From the NCBI GenBank assembly GCA_902588965.1, contig CACIRD010000004.1, forward strand, positions 124,001 through 188,000: a stretch of DNA of 64,000 nt, written 5' to 3'. This DNA comes from an uncultured Pelagibacteraceae bacterium. GTDB lineage: Bacteria > Pseudomonadota > Alphaproteobacteria > Pelagibacterales > Pelagibacteraceae. This document shows, piece after piece, positions 1-8,444 of the stretch. The notes under the pieces were generated by a model, which was not told the DNA's origin, searched no databases, and saw only the letters and a list, made by a program, of their open reading frames with translations. Position numbers and translations under genes: made by a program. Each line of letters starts with the position of its first letter. Within the stretch, counting starts at the first letter, position 1.

Positions 1-1
1 T

Positions 2-781
2 TGTGTTGATACATGTGGAACTGGTGGAGATGGAATGAATACACTAAATATCTCTACAGCTTCAGCATTATTATTATCAAGTATGGGTGTTAAAATAGCC
101 AAACATGGAAATAAAGCTGTTTCATCTAAATGTGGCTCTGGTGATGTTTTGGAAGCTTTAAATATTCAAATTGATTTAGAACCAAATGATATTGAAAATC
201 AAATAAATAAAAATAATTTTGGTTTTATGTTTGCTCCCAACTATCATAGTGCTATGAAATTTGTAGGTCCAATAAGAAAAAAAATAGGTAAGAGAACTAT
301 ATTTAATATGATTGGACCTTTAAGTAGTCCCGCTTTGGTTAAAAGACAAGTTGTAGGAGTTTTTGATAAAAAATTATTAAAAATATTTGCAAATGCCTTA
401 ATAAATTTAGATATTAAATTTGCATGGATTGTAAATAGTGAGGATGGTTTAGATGAAATATCTCCTTATAAAAAAACGAACATATATCAAATTAAAAATA
501 AAAAAATATCTGAAATTATAATAGATCCTAAAAAGTTGAATATTAATGCAGATAAATTTCAAAATCTTGTGGGTGATGATGCTAAGTTTAATGCAATGAA
601 GATAATAAATATATTAAAAGGTGAAGATAATGATTTTTCTAAAGCAGTTTGCTTAAATGCGGCAGCAGGTTTAATTGTTTCAGAAAAATATGATAATTTT
701 GAGTTAGCCTACAACCATGCAAGAGATTTCATAAAATCAGGATTGCCATATAAACATTTGGGAAAAATACAAAATGTCTGA
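2..781 (+). CDS. trpD: anthranilate phosphoribosyltransferase, 5'-truncated by window edge
   Basis: Second step of tryptophan synthesis: transfers phosphoribose from PRPP to anthranilate in the cytosol. The reading frame is open upstream of the ATG at 35; the codons before it encode DTCGTGGDG, the PRPP-binding loop of the family, so the true start lies before the window and roughly the first quarter of the protein is missing. The visible part continues with NTLNIST, KHGN and a GSGDVLEALN stretch, all in the usual family order. It overlaps trpC by 8 bp, indicating one operon. The ATG at 35 in the ORF track is internal, not a start. Confidence 0.95.
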   Translation, partial: CVDTCGTGGDGMNTLNISTASALLLSSMGVKIAKHGNKAVSSKCGSGDVLEALNIQIDLEPNDIENQINKNNFGFMFAPNYHSAMKFVGPIRKKIGKRTIFNMIGPLSSPALVKRQVVGVFDKKLLKIFANALINLDIKFAWIVNSEDGLDEISPYKKTNIYQIKNKKISEIIIDPKKLNINADKFQNLVGDDAKFNAMKIINILKGEDNDFSKAVCLNAAAGLIVSEKYDNFELAYNHARDFIKSGLPYKHLGKIQNV

Positions 782-1568
782 AAATATTCTTCAAAAAATA
801 ATAAAAAAAAAGAGAGATAAAATAGATGATTTAAAAAAAACTATATCAATAGATTTATATAAAGATAAAATATCCCAAAACAATAATTTTTTGAATTTCA
901 AAGAAAAAATCTTAAATAATTGTAACAATAATAAAATATCTATCATTGCTGAAATTAAAAAAGCTAGTCCATCTGCTGGAATTATATTCGATGATTACAA
1001 TCCAGTAAAAATTGCAAATATATATGAATCAAATAATGCTACATGTTTGTCTGTATTAACCGAAGAAGATTATTTTTATGGTAATTTAAAACATATAGAA
1101 CAAATTAAAAAAAATGTTAATTTGCCTGTATTATGCAAAGACTTTTTCATTGATTCATTTCAAATTTACCAAGCAAAAAGTTTTGGAGCTGACGCAATAT
1201 TAATCATACTATCGGCTTTAGATTCTGATACTGCTCATATTTTATATGAGGAAGCATTAAAACTTAAGATGTCTGTAATAATTGAGGTACACACAATAAA
1301 CGAAGCTAAAGATGCCTTAAGTTTTTCAAATGCTCTCGTTGGTATTAATAATAGAAATTTAAAAACACTGAAAACTGATATAAATACAACTTATGATATT
1401 TACGAAATTTTAAAAAACCACCCTTCTCCCTTGATTTCAGAAAGTGGTATAAAAACAAAAGATGAACTTTTGGAATTGAATAAAAAAACTAAAATTAAAA
1501 CTTTTTTAATTGGTGAATCACTTTTAAAAAATCTCGATAAAAATCCTATATTCACCTTGCTTGGTTAA
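774..1568 (+). CDS. trpC: indole-3-glycerol phosphate synthase
   Basis: Fourth step of the tryptophan pathway, closing the indole ring on CdRP. The 264-residue length is normal for a stand-alone TrpC. Diagnostic (beta/alpha)8-barrel motifs are visible in order: AEIKKASPSAG, LSVLTEEDYFYG, LPVLCKDFFID with the catalytic Lys, GINNRNLKT, and SESGI near the C-terminus. It is not fused to TrpF. The start overlaps the end of trpD by 8 bp, so translation is probably coupled. A gap of about 80 bp then separates it from lexA. Confidence 0.96.
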   Translation: MSENILQKIIKKKRDKIDDLKKTISIDLYKDKISQNNNFLNFKEKILNNCNNNKISIIAEIKKASPSAGIIFDDYNPVKIANIYESNNATCLSVLTEEDYFYGNLKHIEQIKKNVNLPVLCKDFFIDSFQIYQAKSFGADAILIILSALDSDTAHILYEEALKLKMSVIIEVHTINEAKDALSFSNALVGINNRNLKTLKTDINTTYDIYEILKNHPSPLISESGIKTKDELLELNKKTKIKTFLIGESLLKNLDKNPIFTLLG

Positions 1569-1613
1569 AATATGCAAGTAATTATTGGGTTTTTTACTAT
1601 TGTTAAACACAAA

Positions 1614-1628
1614 GAACTTTTGTAGAAC
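1614..1628 (+). promoter_or_regulatory. LexA-binding SOS box (GAAC-N7-GAAC)
   Basis: The sequence GAACTTTTGTAGAAC is an exact direct repeat GAAC-N7-GAAC; on the other strand it reads GTTC-N7-GTTC, the established alphaproteobacterial LexA operator. It lies 22 bp upstream of the preferred lexA start (1651), where an autoregulatory operator would be expected. No second copy was seen in this intergenic region. Confidence 0.8.
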
Positions 1629-1650
1629 ATAAATGTACGTAATTTGTTCT

Positions 1651-2328
1651 ATGTTAACTAAAAAACAAAAAAATCTTCTAATTTTTATCAACAAAAAGTT
1701 GAGATCTACAGGTATATCTCCATCGTATGAGGAAATGAAGCATTCATTAAATTTAAAATCGAAATCTGGAATTCACAGATTAATAAGCGCTTTAGAAGAA
1801 AGAGGATTTATAAAGCGATTAGCTCATAAAGCAAGAGCTTTAGAAGTTGTAAAATTGCCAGAAACAGCTTCTGCAAACGATATATATAATAGTTTCTCAC
1901 CTAGTGTAATTAAGGGTGGACTAGATGAAACTTCTGATAGTAATCAAGGTTCAGAAATTCCTGTACTGGGGAAAATAGCAGCTGGAACACCAGTTGAAGC
2001 AATTCAAAACGAAGTTGCAAGAGTTCCGTTGCCAGAAAACATTGAGAAAAAAGGTGAATACTTTGGCTTAAAAGTACAAGGAGATTCAATGATAGAAGCG
2101 GGTATTAATGATGGCGATACTGTAATTGTTAGAAAAACAGACATTGCAGATAATGGAAAAATTGTTGTTGCACTAATAGATGATCATGAAGCAATGCTTA
2201 AGAGAATACGGAGAAAAGGAAAAACTGTTGCTTTAGAGAGTGCAAATAAAAATTACGAAACTAAAATTTTTGGTCCTGATAGAGTAAAAGTTCAGGGTGT
2301 CTTGGTATCTTTATATAGAAACTTCTAA
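1651..2328 (+). CDS. lexA: SOS response repressor and autoprotease LexA
   Basis: Transcriptional repressor of the DNA damage regulon that self-cleaves when stimulated by RecA. The N-terminal winged helix-turn-helix covers roughly residues 1-65 (SPSYEEMKHSLNLKSKSGIH). A linker leads to the Ala-Gly cleavage site in GKIAAGTPVEA. The S24 peptidase domain has the catalytic Ser in GDSMIEAG and the Lys in AMLKRIRR. The start at 1651 (MLTKKQKN) matches the usual LexA N-terminus; the ORF track start at 1633 adds six unusual residues (MYVICS). A consensus SOS box just upstream indicates autoregulation. In many alphaproteobacteria moaC and moeA lie between trpC and lexA; here they are absent. Confidence 0.95.
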   Translation: MLTKKQKNLLIFINKKLRSTGISPSYEEMKHSLNLKSKSGIHRLISALEERGFIKRLAHKARALEVVKLPETASANDIYNSFSPSVIKGGLDETSDSNQGSEIPVLGKIAAGTPVEAIQNEVARVPLPENIEKKGEYFGLKVQGDSMIEAGINDGDTVIVRKTDIADNGKIVVALIDDHEAMLKRIRRKGKTVALESANKNYETKIFGPDRVKVQGVLVSLYRNF

Positions 2329-2350
2329 TAAAATATAATAAATAAATAGG

Positions 2351-3751
2351 ATGAAAAAAGTAGCAACTAGATTTGCTCCATCACCTACTGGACCTTTGCA
2401 TATTGGTGGTGTGAGAACAGCTTTATTTAATTGGTTATACTCTAAAAACCAAAAAGGTAATTTTTATCTAAGAATTGAAGATACTGATAAAGAAAGATCA
2501 AAAGACGAATATAAAGATCAAATAGTTAAATCTCTTCAATGGATTGGTATTAACTACGATGGAGAAGAATATATTCAATCAAAAAAAATTGAAGATCACA
2601 TAAAAGTCGCAAATGAATTACTTAAAAAGGGTCATGCGTATAAATGTTATTGTTCAAGTGAAGAAATAGAGGAACAAAAAAAAAGAGCAAGACAAAAAAA
2701 AATTCCTTATATCTATGATAGAAAATGGAGAGATAAGAAAGAGACTGATGCGCCAAAAGATATTAAACCAGTTATCAGATTTAAAAGTAAAATAGACGGG
2801 ACTTCCATATTAAAAGATTTAGTTCAAGGGAATGTTGAGATTGACAATAATACGATTGAAGATTTTATTATCTTAAGAAATGATGGGACTCCAACTTACA
2901 ACTTATCAGCATCTGTAGATGACCACCAAATGAATATGACACACATAATTAGAGGTGATGATCATAAGATCAATGCTTTTAAACAAATTCAAATTTATCA
3001 AGCCATGAAATGGGTGCTACCTTCGTTTGCTCATATACCATTAATACATACAATAGAAGGAAAGAAATTATCAAAGAGGGATAAAGCATCTACGTTAGAT
3101 GATTATTCCAAAATTGGTATTATGCCAGATGCTCTGAGAAATTATCTTCTTAGATTAGGATGGTCTTATAAAGATAAAGAAATATTTACTCTAGATGAAA
3201 GTATCAAATATTTTAATCTTGAAGGAATTGGTAAATCTCCCTCAAAACTAGATATGAGTAGAATTTTATCAATGAATGAACACTATATTAAGAATATCGA
3301 TGAAAATTATTTATTTGATCAACTAACTGAGTATTGTAAATTTTATAAAAATGAAATCAAATCAGATAAAAAAGATAAAATTAAAAAATCCCTTACCTTC
3401 CTAAAAAATAAAGCCAAAACGCTTGAGGATATATTTAATAATGGGCAATATATTATATTAGATGAGGTTAATTTTAATCAAGATGATATAAAGTTAATTG
3501 ATGATAAAGCCAAAAAAGTTATTTCTGATTTCAGTACTCAATTTGGTAGTGTCGATAAACTGAGCAAAGAAACAATAGAACCAATAGTAAACGCTTTGAT
3601 TAAATCAAACGATACCAATTTTAAAGGTGTTGGGCAGCCTTTAAGAATAGCCTTAACAGGTTCAAAATTTGGACCTGGGATATATGATATAATTATTTCA
3701 CTTGGAAAAGAAGAAGTAACAAAAAGATTAACCAATAAGAAACTTAGTTAG
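2351..3751 (+). CDS. gltX: glutamyl-tRNA synthetase
   Basis: Class I aminoacyl-tRNA synthetase that charges tRNA-Glu in the cytosol. The Rossmann catalytic core begins at the N-terminus with FAPSPTGPLHIGG (HIGH-type motif around residue 17), and the KMSKS-type loop is KLSKRDKA around residue 239. The 466-residue length is normal. The C-terminal anticodon-binding part is Lys-rich and ends with the conserved-looking GVGQPLRIALTG region. It starts 22 bp after lexA, an order common in alphaproteobacteria. Whether it is discriminating or also charges tRNA-Gln cannot be told from sequence alone. Its 3' end overlaps convergent lpxB by 24 bp. Confidence 0.95.
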   Translation: MKKVATRFAPSPTGPLHIGGVRTALFNWLYSKNQKGNFYLRIEDTDKERSKDEYKDQIVKSLQWIGINYDGEEYIQSKKIEDHIKVANELLKKGHAYKCYCSSEEIEEQKKRARQKKIPYIYDRKWRDKKETDAPKDIKPVIRFKSKIDGTSILKDLVQGNVEIDNNTIEDFIILRNDGTPTYNLSASVDDHQMNMTHIIRGDDHKINAFKQIQIYQAMKWVLPSFAHIPLIHTIEGKKLSKRDKASTLDDYSKIGIMPDALRNYLLRLGWSYKDKEIFTLDESIKYFNLEGIGKSPSKLDMSRILSMNEHYIKNIDENYLFDQLTEYCKFYKNEIKSDKKDKIKKSLTFLKNKAKTLEDIFNNGQYIILDEVNFNQDDIKLIDDKAKKVISDFSTQFGSVDKLSKETIEPIVNALIKSNDTNFKGVGQPLRIALTGSKFGPGIYDIIISLGKEEVTKRLTNKKLS

Positions 3752-4870
3752 TACAGCAGAAGCTTCATCAGAGGAAGAACTTTTTGATCTGATTTTAGTT
3801 AAAGTTTCCTCACAATCAATAATTTGCTTTTTCATCAATTCTGGATTTTTTAAAAAATAAACAACTGAATTATAAATCTCTTTTGCATTACATTCTTTTT
3901 GTATTAACTCAGGAATTATTTCTTTATTATTAATAATATTAATAATGTTAGCAAATTTTATTTTGACCAACATTTTGACAATTAAAAAATTCAAAAAATT
4001 CATTTTGTAGATAATTATAGAAGGAACTTTTGCGCTACATATTTCAAGAGAAACTGTTCCAGATTTAGAAACTGCAAAAATAGATTTATCTAGTATTTGT
4101 TTTTTAATATTTTCTTCAGAAATGACTTCAACATTTTCAACATTTGTATTATTTATTTTTTCGCTTATTAAATTCTTATTCGCATCAGTTGCGTGAAAAA
4201 CAAAAGTGAAATTATCAGATTTTGCATTCATCATATTAATAAAATCAATTAGGATAGGTAAAAGTAAATTTACCTCAGATGATCTACTTCCACAAAAAAG
4301 CGAAATAATTTTTTTATCACTTGAAACAATATTAGATATATCTATTTTATTTTTTATTTCTTGTTCTAATAAAGGATGACCTACAAAAGTATTTGGAATA
4401 TTTTCTTTATCAAAATATTTTTTTTCAAAATCAAATAATAACAAAATATGATCTAAATAATTTTTAAACTTTTTTACTCTGCCCTCTCGCCATACCCATA
4501 CTTGTGGAGCTACATAATGAACAGTTTTAATCTTATTATTTAATTTTTTAACTTTTTCAGCAACTCTTAATGTGAAATCAGGACTATCTACGCTGAACAA
4601 AATATCTGGATTAAATTTTATTACCTCTTCTACAGTTTTGTTTATTTTATTCTTTATTTTGAAAATATTTAACAAAACACTTGTGAAACCAATGTAAGTG
4701 ATTTCTTCTAGATCAAAAATAGATTTTATTCCTAATGAATTTAAATGTTTTCCACCAACGCAAGAATACTCAATATTAGGATTAGGACTGTTCTTTTTAA
4801 GTTTAGATATGACTTTATAAGCAAGTTTATCTCCAGACGGTTCACCAGTTAATATAAAAATTTTTTTCAT
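3728..4870 (-). CDS. lpxB: lipid-A-disaccharide synthase
   Basis: GT19 glycosyltransferase that joins UDP-2,3-diacylglucosamine and lipid X to form the tetraacyl disaccharide of lipid A at the inner face of the inner membrane. The 380-residue length fits the family. Visible motifs are the N-terminal GEPSGD, PQVWVWREGR, VGHPLLEQE, CGSRSSEVNLLLP and the donor-site SGTVSLEI. It is the last gene of the long leftward string and shares a 4-bp overlap with lpxI. Its end overlaps the convergent gltX coding sequence, so no room remains for a separate terminator between the two. Confidence 0.95.
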   Translation of the reverse strand: MKKIFILTGEPSGDKLAYKVISKLKKNSPNPNIEYSCVGGKHLNSLGIKSIFDLEEITYIGFTSVLLNIFKIKNKINKTVEEVIKFNPDILFSVDSPDFTLRVAEKVKKLNNKIKTVHYVAPQVWVWREGRVKKFKNYLDHILLLFDFEKKYFDKENIPNTFVGHPLLEQEIKNKIDISNIVSSDKKIISLFCGSRSSEVNLLLPILIDFINMMNAKSDNFTFVFHATDANKNLISEKINNTNVENVEVISEENIKKQILDKSIFAVSKSGTVSLEICSAKVPSIIIYKMNFLNFLIVKMLVKIKFANIINIINNKEIIPELIQKECNAKEIYNSVVYFLKNPELMKKQIIDCEETLTKIRSKSSSSDEASAVLTKFLIG

Positions 4871-5661
4871 TTTACTGAGATAAACATCCTATTCTTATTA
4901 GCAAATTTAATGCATTTGCTTTTATCTAAAAAAACGTGTTGTTTATTTTTTATAACTATACCTTTTAATCCTGCGGTCTTACTTTGTTTTATAGTTTTTA
5001 CTCCAATAGTAGGCAAATCAACTCTTAGATCTTGTTTCTTTTTTGGAAATTTAACTAAAACTCCATGATTTCTAAATTTTTTGCTTCTACTTTTTTCGAG
5101 CATTTTTTTAGTTCCACCTTTTCCTTCTATAGAAACTACTTTTTTATTTCTAACTACAACACCCTGGCTAAAATTATATTGTCTTAAATTATTTAGAGTT
5201 TTTAATGCTTTTTTAATATCTAATTGATCTTCTTTATTTGGCTTAATCTTTGAATAATTACCCCTTTTAAGGGTAAGCTCAGGATTAAATTTTAGAGAGT
5301 TTTCAGTTTTTATGTTATTTTGAGCTAGTATTTTTATTATTTCTTTCAAAATTGCAGCATCTCCTAGTTTAGATGCTTTAATTATTCTAGAGATATAATA
5401 AATACCTTTAAAATCTAATTTTAATTTAGAAAAGTTTGGTTTACTTACTTTTCCAGCAAATAAGACTCTCTTACAGTTATTTTCTTTAAGAATATTAATA
5501 ATTTTACCGAATTGACCTATTGAAACTGAATAAGATTTTTTATCCTTTTTAAATTTTTTTGATTTTGACAAATCAATTATTAGGTATTTTATCTTCTTTT
5601 TTTTAATAGTTTTAAGAATTTCCTTAGGAAAATCAGTATCACCAAAAATTAATCCTATCAT
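4867..5661 (-). CDS. lpxI: UDP-2,3-diacylglucosamine pyrophosphatase, LpxI type
   Basis: Hydrolyses UDP-2,3-diacylglucosamine to lipid X for lipid A synthesis. This is the LpxI (former DUF1009) enzyme, which replaces LpxH in alphaproteobacteria, not a metallophosphatase. Support: 264 residues, an N-terminal MIGLIFGDTDFP segment, the central GGTKKMLEKS region, and the C-terminal DLPTIGVKTIKQSKTAGLKG motif typical of LpxI. It sits between lpxA and lpxB, where LpxI is normally found, with 1-bp and 4-bp junctions. The middle is unusually Lys-rich, in line with the genome's base bias. Confidence 0.9.
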   Translation of the reverse strand: MIGLIFGDTDFPKEILKTIKKKKIKYLIIDLSKSKKFKKDKKSYSVSIGQFGKIINILKENNCKRVLFAGKVSKPNFSKLKLDFKGIYYISRIIKASKLGDAAILKEIIKILAQNNIKTENSLKFNPELTLKRGNYSKIKPNKEDQLDIKKALKTLNNLRQYNFSQGVVVRNKKVVSIEGKGGTKKMLEKSRSKKFRNHGVLVKFPKKKQDLRVDLPTIGVKTIKQSKTAGLKGIVIKNKQHVFLDKSKCIKFANKNRMFISVK

Positions 5662-5662
5662 T

Positions 5663-6439
5663 TTACGAAAATGGTGTGCAAATAGATCTTTTTTTATCTT
5701 TAGTTATAAAGTCAATTACATTTTTAACTAACTGATTCTGTTGGAAAGAACCATTTAATTTACTTATATTTTCATTGATATTTTTAGTAGCAAAAATTTC
5801 CTTATAAGCTTCACTTAAGCCTAAAATATCCTTGTTTTCGAACTTAGCTCTTCTTAACCCTATTAGATTTAACCCTTGTAATGAGTTTCTATTACCTGTT
5901 GATAGACCATAAGGAATAACATCGTGTAAAACTCCTGTCATTCCACCAATCATTGCCATTTTTCCAATTCTTGTGAATTGTTGAACTGCAGAGTTTCCCC
6001 CTATTACAACATTATCTTCAATGATTGCATGACCACCTAGTGGAACATTGTTAGCGATTATTACATTATTTCCTACCTGACAATCATGAGCGATATGAGA
6101 TGAAATCATAAATAAACAGTTGTTTCCAATAACTGTTTTGCCGCCACCGCCAACTGTTCCTGGATTTATTGTTACGTATTCTCTGATTTTATTATTATCT
6201 CCAATTATCAGATTAGTTGGTTCTCCAGCATATTTTAAATCTTGTGGATCATTAATAGAAACAAAGGGGTATATCTTGTTCCCTTTACCAATTTTAACAT
6301 TTCCAGAAATATTTACATGTGATTTAATAACAGTGTTTTCTCCAATCTCAACGTTAGGGCCTATTACGCAATAAGGACCTACTTCAACGTTTTTTTCTAA
6401 TTTTGCTTTTGAATCTATGATTGCAGTTTTATCTATCAT
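5663..6439 (-). CDS. lpxA: UDP-N-acetylglucosamine acyltransferase
   Basis: First step of lipid A synthesis: acyl-ACP-dependent 3-O-acylation of UDP-GlcNAc. The protein is a left-handed beta helix of hexapeptide repeats over about residues 1-190 (for example VEVGPYCVIGPNVEIG), followed by a short alpha-helical C-terminal domain; 258 residues is normal. The catalytic His lies in SHIAHDCQVGNN, and GGNSAVQQFTRIG and NRNSLQGLNLIGLRR match LpxA rather than LpxD. It overlaps lpxD by 4 bp. Acyl chain length preference cannot be read from the sequence. Confidence 0.95.
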   Translation of the reverse strand: MIDKTAIIDSKAKLEKNVEVGPYCVIGPNVEIGENTVIKSHVNISGNVKIGKGNKIYPFVSINDPQDLKYAGEPTNLIIGDNNKIREYVTINPGTVGGGGKTVIGNNCLFMISSHIAHDCQVGNNVIIANNVPLGGHAIIEDNVVIGGNSAVQQFTRIGKMAMIGGMTGVLHDVIPYGLSTGNRNSLQGLNLIGLRRAKFENKDILGLSEAYKEIFATKNINENISKLNGSFQQNQLVKNVIDFITKDKKRSICTPFS

Positions 6440-7416
6440 CTATTGTCTTTTATAAATTCTCTTAAATTTTTTGCTGGATATCCCATAACTTTCGTATTAT
6501 CAGGTATATCATTTATAACTCCACTACCGCCTCCAATTTGTACATTGTTTCCAACTTTTAAATGACCTGAAACACCAGCCTGCCCTCCAATCATAACATT
6601 ATTACCTAATGTAGAACTACCAGCGAAACCAACTTGACCAGCAATAATACAGTTATCTCCAATTTTATTATTGTGGGCAATATGTACCTGATTATCTAAA
6701 TATGTATTTTTGCCAATTATAGTATTTGATAATGAACCCCTATCAATTGTAGAACCACATCCAATTTCACAATTTTCATTTATTATAACAATTCCGATGT
6801 GGGGGTATCTTATATTTTTTTCTTGATTTGGAAAAAATCCAAAACCTTTTTTTCCTATTACGCATCCATCTAAAATATTTACATTATCTTTGATAATTGT
6901 ATTTCTTAAAATAACATTTGCACCAATAGAGCAATTTGATCCAATTACTACATTTTTTTCAATAATTGTATTATGACCAACTAAACAATTTTTTCCTATT
7001 TTAACATTTTTACCTATTAAAACATTTTTTCCAAATTTAACTTTTTTATTGAAGGAGGTTTTAGAAATATCTTTTACAGAGTCATCAAAATCATCAACGA
7101 TAGATTTTGGATAAAATTCTTTAGTAATTTTTGCCATTGTTAATAATACATTTTTAACAATAATTTTTTTACATGAGTTTGGTAAAAAATGAGAAAGATT
7201 ATCTAAAGTAACACAGTAAGAAGCATTAGTTTTTGATGCTAATTCAGAATATTTTTTTGAATGAAAAAAAGTTAAATCTTTATTTGTTGCAGAATCTAAA
7301 TCTGCAACATTATAAATTTTACTATTCTTAAATTTTTCTTTGTTTTCGATACCAGTATTTTTTAGCAATTTCTGTATATCAAATGGTCCTGCATTTTTAA
7401 AAAAAGGATTGAACAT
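6436..7416 (-). CDS. lpxD: UDP-3-O-acylglucosamine N-acyltransferase
   Basis: Third step of lipid A synthesis: adds the N-linked acyl chain. A uridine-binding N-terminal domain (about residues 1-105, including ADLDSATNKDLTFFHS) precedes a hexapeptide-repeat left-handed beta helix. The catalytic His is in HIAHNNKIGDNCIIAGQVG, which is diagnostic for LpxD. The 326-residue length is slightly short but within family range. It lies 53 bp after fabZ, the largest gap in the lipid A part of the string, and overlaps lpxA by 4 bp. Confidence 0.95.
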   Translation of the reverse strand: MFNPFFKNAGPFDIQKLLKNTGIENKEKFKNSKIYNVADLDSATNKDLTFFHSKKYSELASKTNASYCVTLDNLSHFLPNSCKKIIVKNVLLTMAKITKEFYPKSIVDDFDDSVKDISKTSFNKKVKFGKNVLIGKNVKIGKNCLVGHNTIIEKNVVIGSNCSIGANVILRNTIIKDNVNILDGCVIGKKGFGFFPNQEKNIRYPHIGIVIINENCEIGCGSTIDRGSLSNTIIGKNTYLDNQVHIAHNNKIGDNCIIAGQVGFAGSSTLGNNVMIGGQAGVSGHLKVGNNVQIGGGSGVINDIPDNTKVMGYPAKNLREFIKDNR

Positions 7417-7469
7417 AATTTAGTTATTATCAAAACTAATATTTATTACTTATCAATAATTGTTACTAA

Positions 7470-7919
7470 TTATTTTCTATCAACTATAGTAGCTGACCAT
7501 TGAGCATCTGCCATTTTTTTTTGATCAACTAGTGCAACACCTTTATATTTCCAAACTCTTCCATGAGATCTTATAGCTTCAATTTTCAATTCTAGTCTGC
7601 AGTCTGGGACAACTGGATTTCGAAATCTTGCTTTTTCAACACTCATTAAAAAAACCAATTTATTTTCGTAAGTGCTTTTATCAAGTCCATGAGCGGTAAG
7701 TGCTGCAGCTGCTTGTCCAAATGCTTCGACGATTAAAACCCCAGGCATTACAGGTTGTCCGGGGAAATGTCCTTGAACATAAAAACTATTTTTTTTAACA
7801 TTTACTATAGCTATAGCGGATTTGAGTTTTTGTATATTTATAAGTTCATCTATCAAAAGCATAGGTTCTCTATGAGGTAATAAATTTATTATGTCGTTTT
7901 TGTTTAGTGAAGTAGTCAT
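7470..7919 (-). CDS. fabZ: 3-hydroxyacyl-ACP dehydratase FabZ
   Basis: Dehydrates 3-hydroxyacyl-ACP in type II fatty acid elongation, competing with LpxA and LpxD for the same substrates. It is a single hot-dog domain of 149 residues. The family signature LLPHREPMLLIDE is followed by GHFPGQPVMPGVLIVEAFGQ, which carries the catalytic His and Glu. It sits between skp and lpxD, unlike the lpxD-fabZ-lpxA order of enterics. The gap to skp is 3 bp. Confidence 0.95.
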   Translation of the reverse strand: MTTSLNKNDIINLLPHREPMLLIDELINIQKLKSAIAIVNVKKNSFYVQGHFPGQPVMPGVLIVEAFGQAAAALTAHGLDKSTYENKLVFLMSVEKARFRNPVVPDCRLELKIEAIRSHGRVWKYKGVALVDQKKMADAQWSATIVDRK

Positions 7920-7922
7920 TTA

Positions 7923-8444
7923 TTAAAATTTAATTTTTGAAATTTCTTTATCTACAATCTTCATAATATCATTAGTTATATCGAGCTCGGTTTTACCCAT
8001 AAGAATATTTTTTTTTTGTAAAATAAAAGAAATATTATTTTCTGCAGCATAATCGCTCAATATTGGATTTATTTTACTAAAAAATTCTTTGCTTGCATTT
8101 AAGCGTTTTTTTGTAATGTCACCAATAGTTTTTTGTCTTAATGATCTATAATCATTAATTTTTTTTTTCAAAGAATTAAACTTTTTTTGGAACTCTTCTT
8201 CACTTAAAACATTTTTTTTTGAAATTAGATCTTTTTCCTCTTTTTGAAGTTCTTCCTCTATCTGTTTGAATTTTTTTAAATTTGACTCATTAGTTTTATT
8301 TATTTTATCAATTATAGCCTTTCCAGCTTTTGACCCTTTCATGATTTTTTCAATATTAATGTAAACTATTTTTTCTGAGTAAGCATTTGGTAATTGAAAA
8401 AAAAACAAAAAAAATATAACTAAAAAAAATCTTATAAATATCAT
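7923..8444 (-). CDS. skp: OmpH/Skp family periplasmic chaperone
   Basis: Small periplasmic holdase that carries unfolded outer-membrane proteins to the BAM complex. A hydrophobic signal peptide covers about residues 1-23 (FFLVIFFLFFFQLPNAYS). It is followed by the family's EKIVYINIEKIMKGSKAGK strand-helix start. A long charged stretch with heptad character (about residues 50-115, rich in Lys and Glu) is the coiled-coil tentacle. Length 173 fits. Its start shares one base with the bamA stop, so it is probably translated with bamA. Confidence 0.88.
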   Translation of the reverse strand: MIFIRFFLVIFFLFFFQLPNAYSEKIVYINIEKIMKGSKAGKAIIDKINKTNESNLKKFKQIEEELQKEEKDLISKKNVLSEEEFQKKFNSLKKKINDYRSLRQKTIGDITKKRLNASKEFFSKINPILSDYAAENNISFILQKKNILMGKTELDITNDIMKIVDKEISKIKF

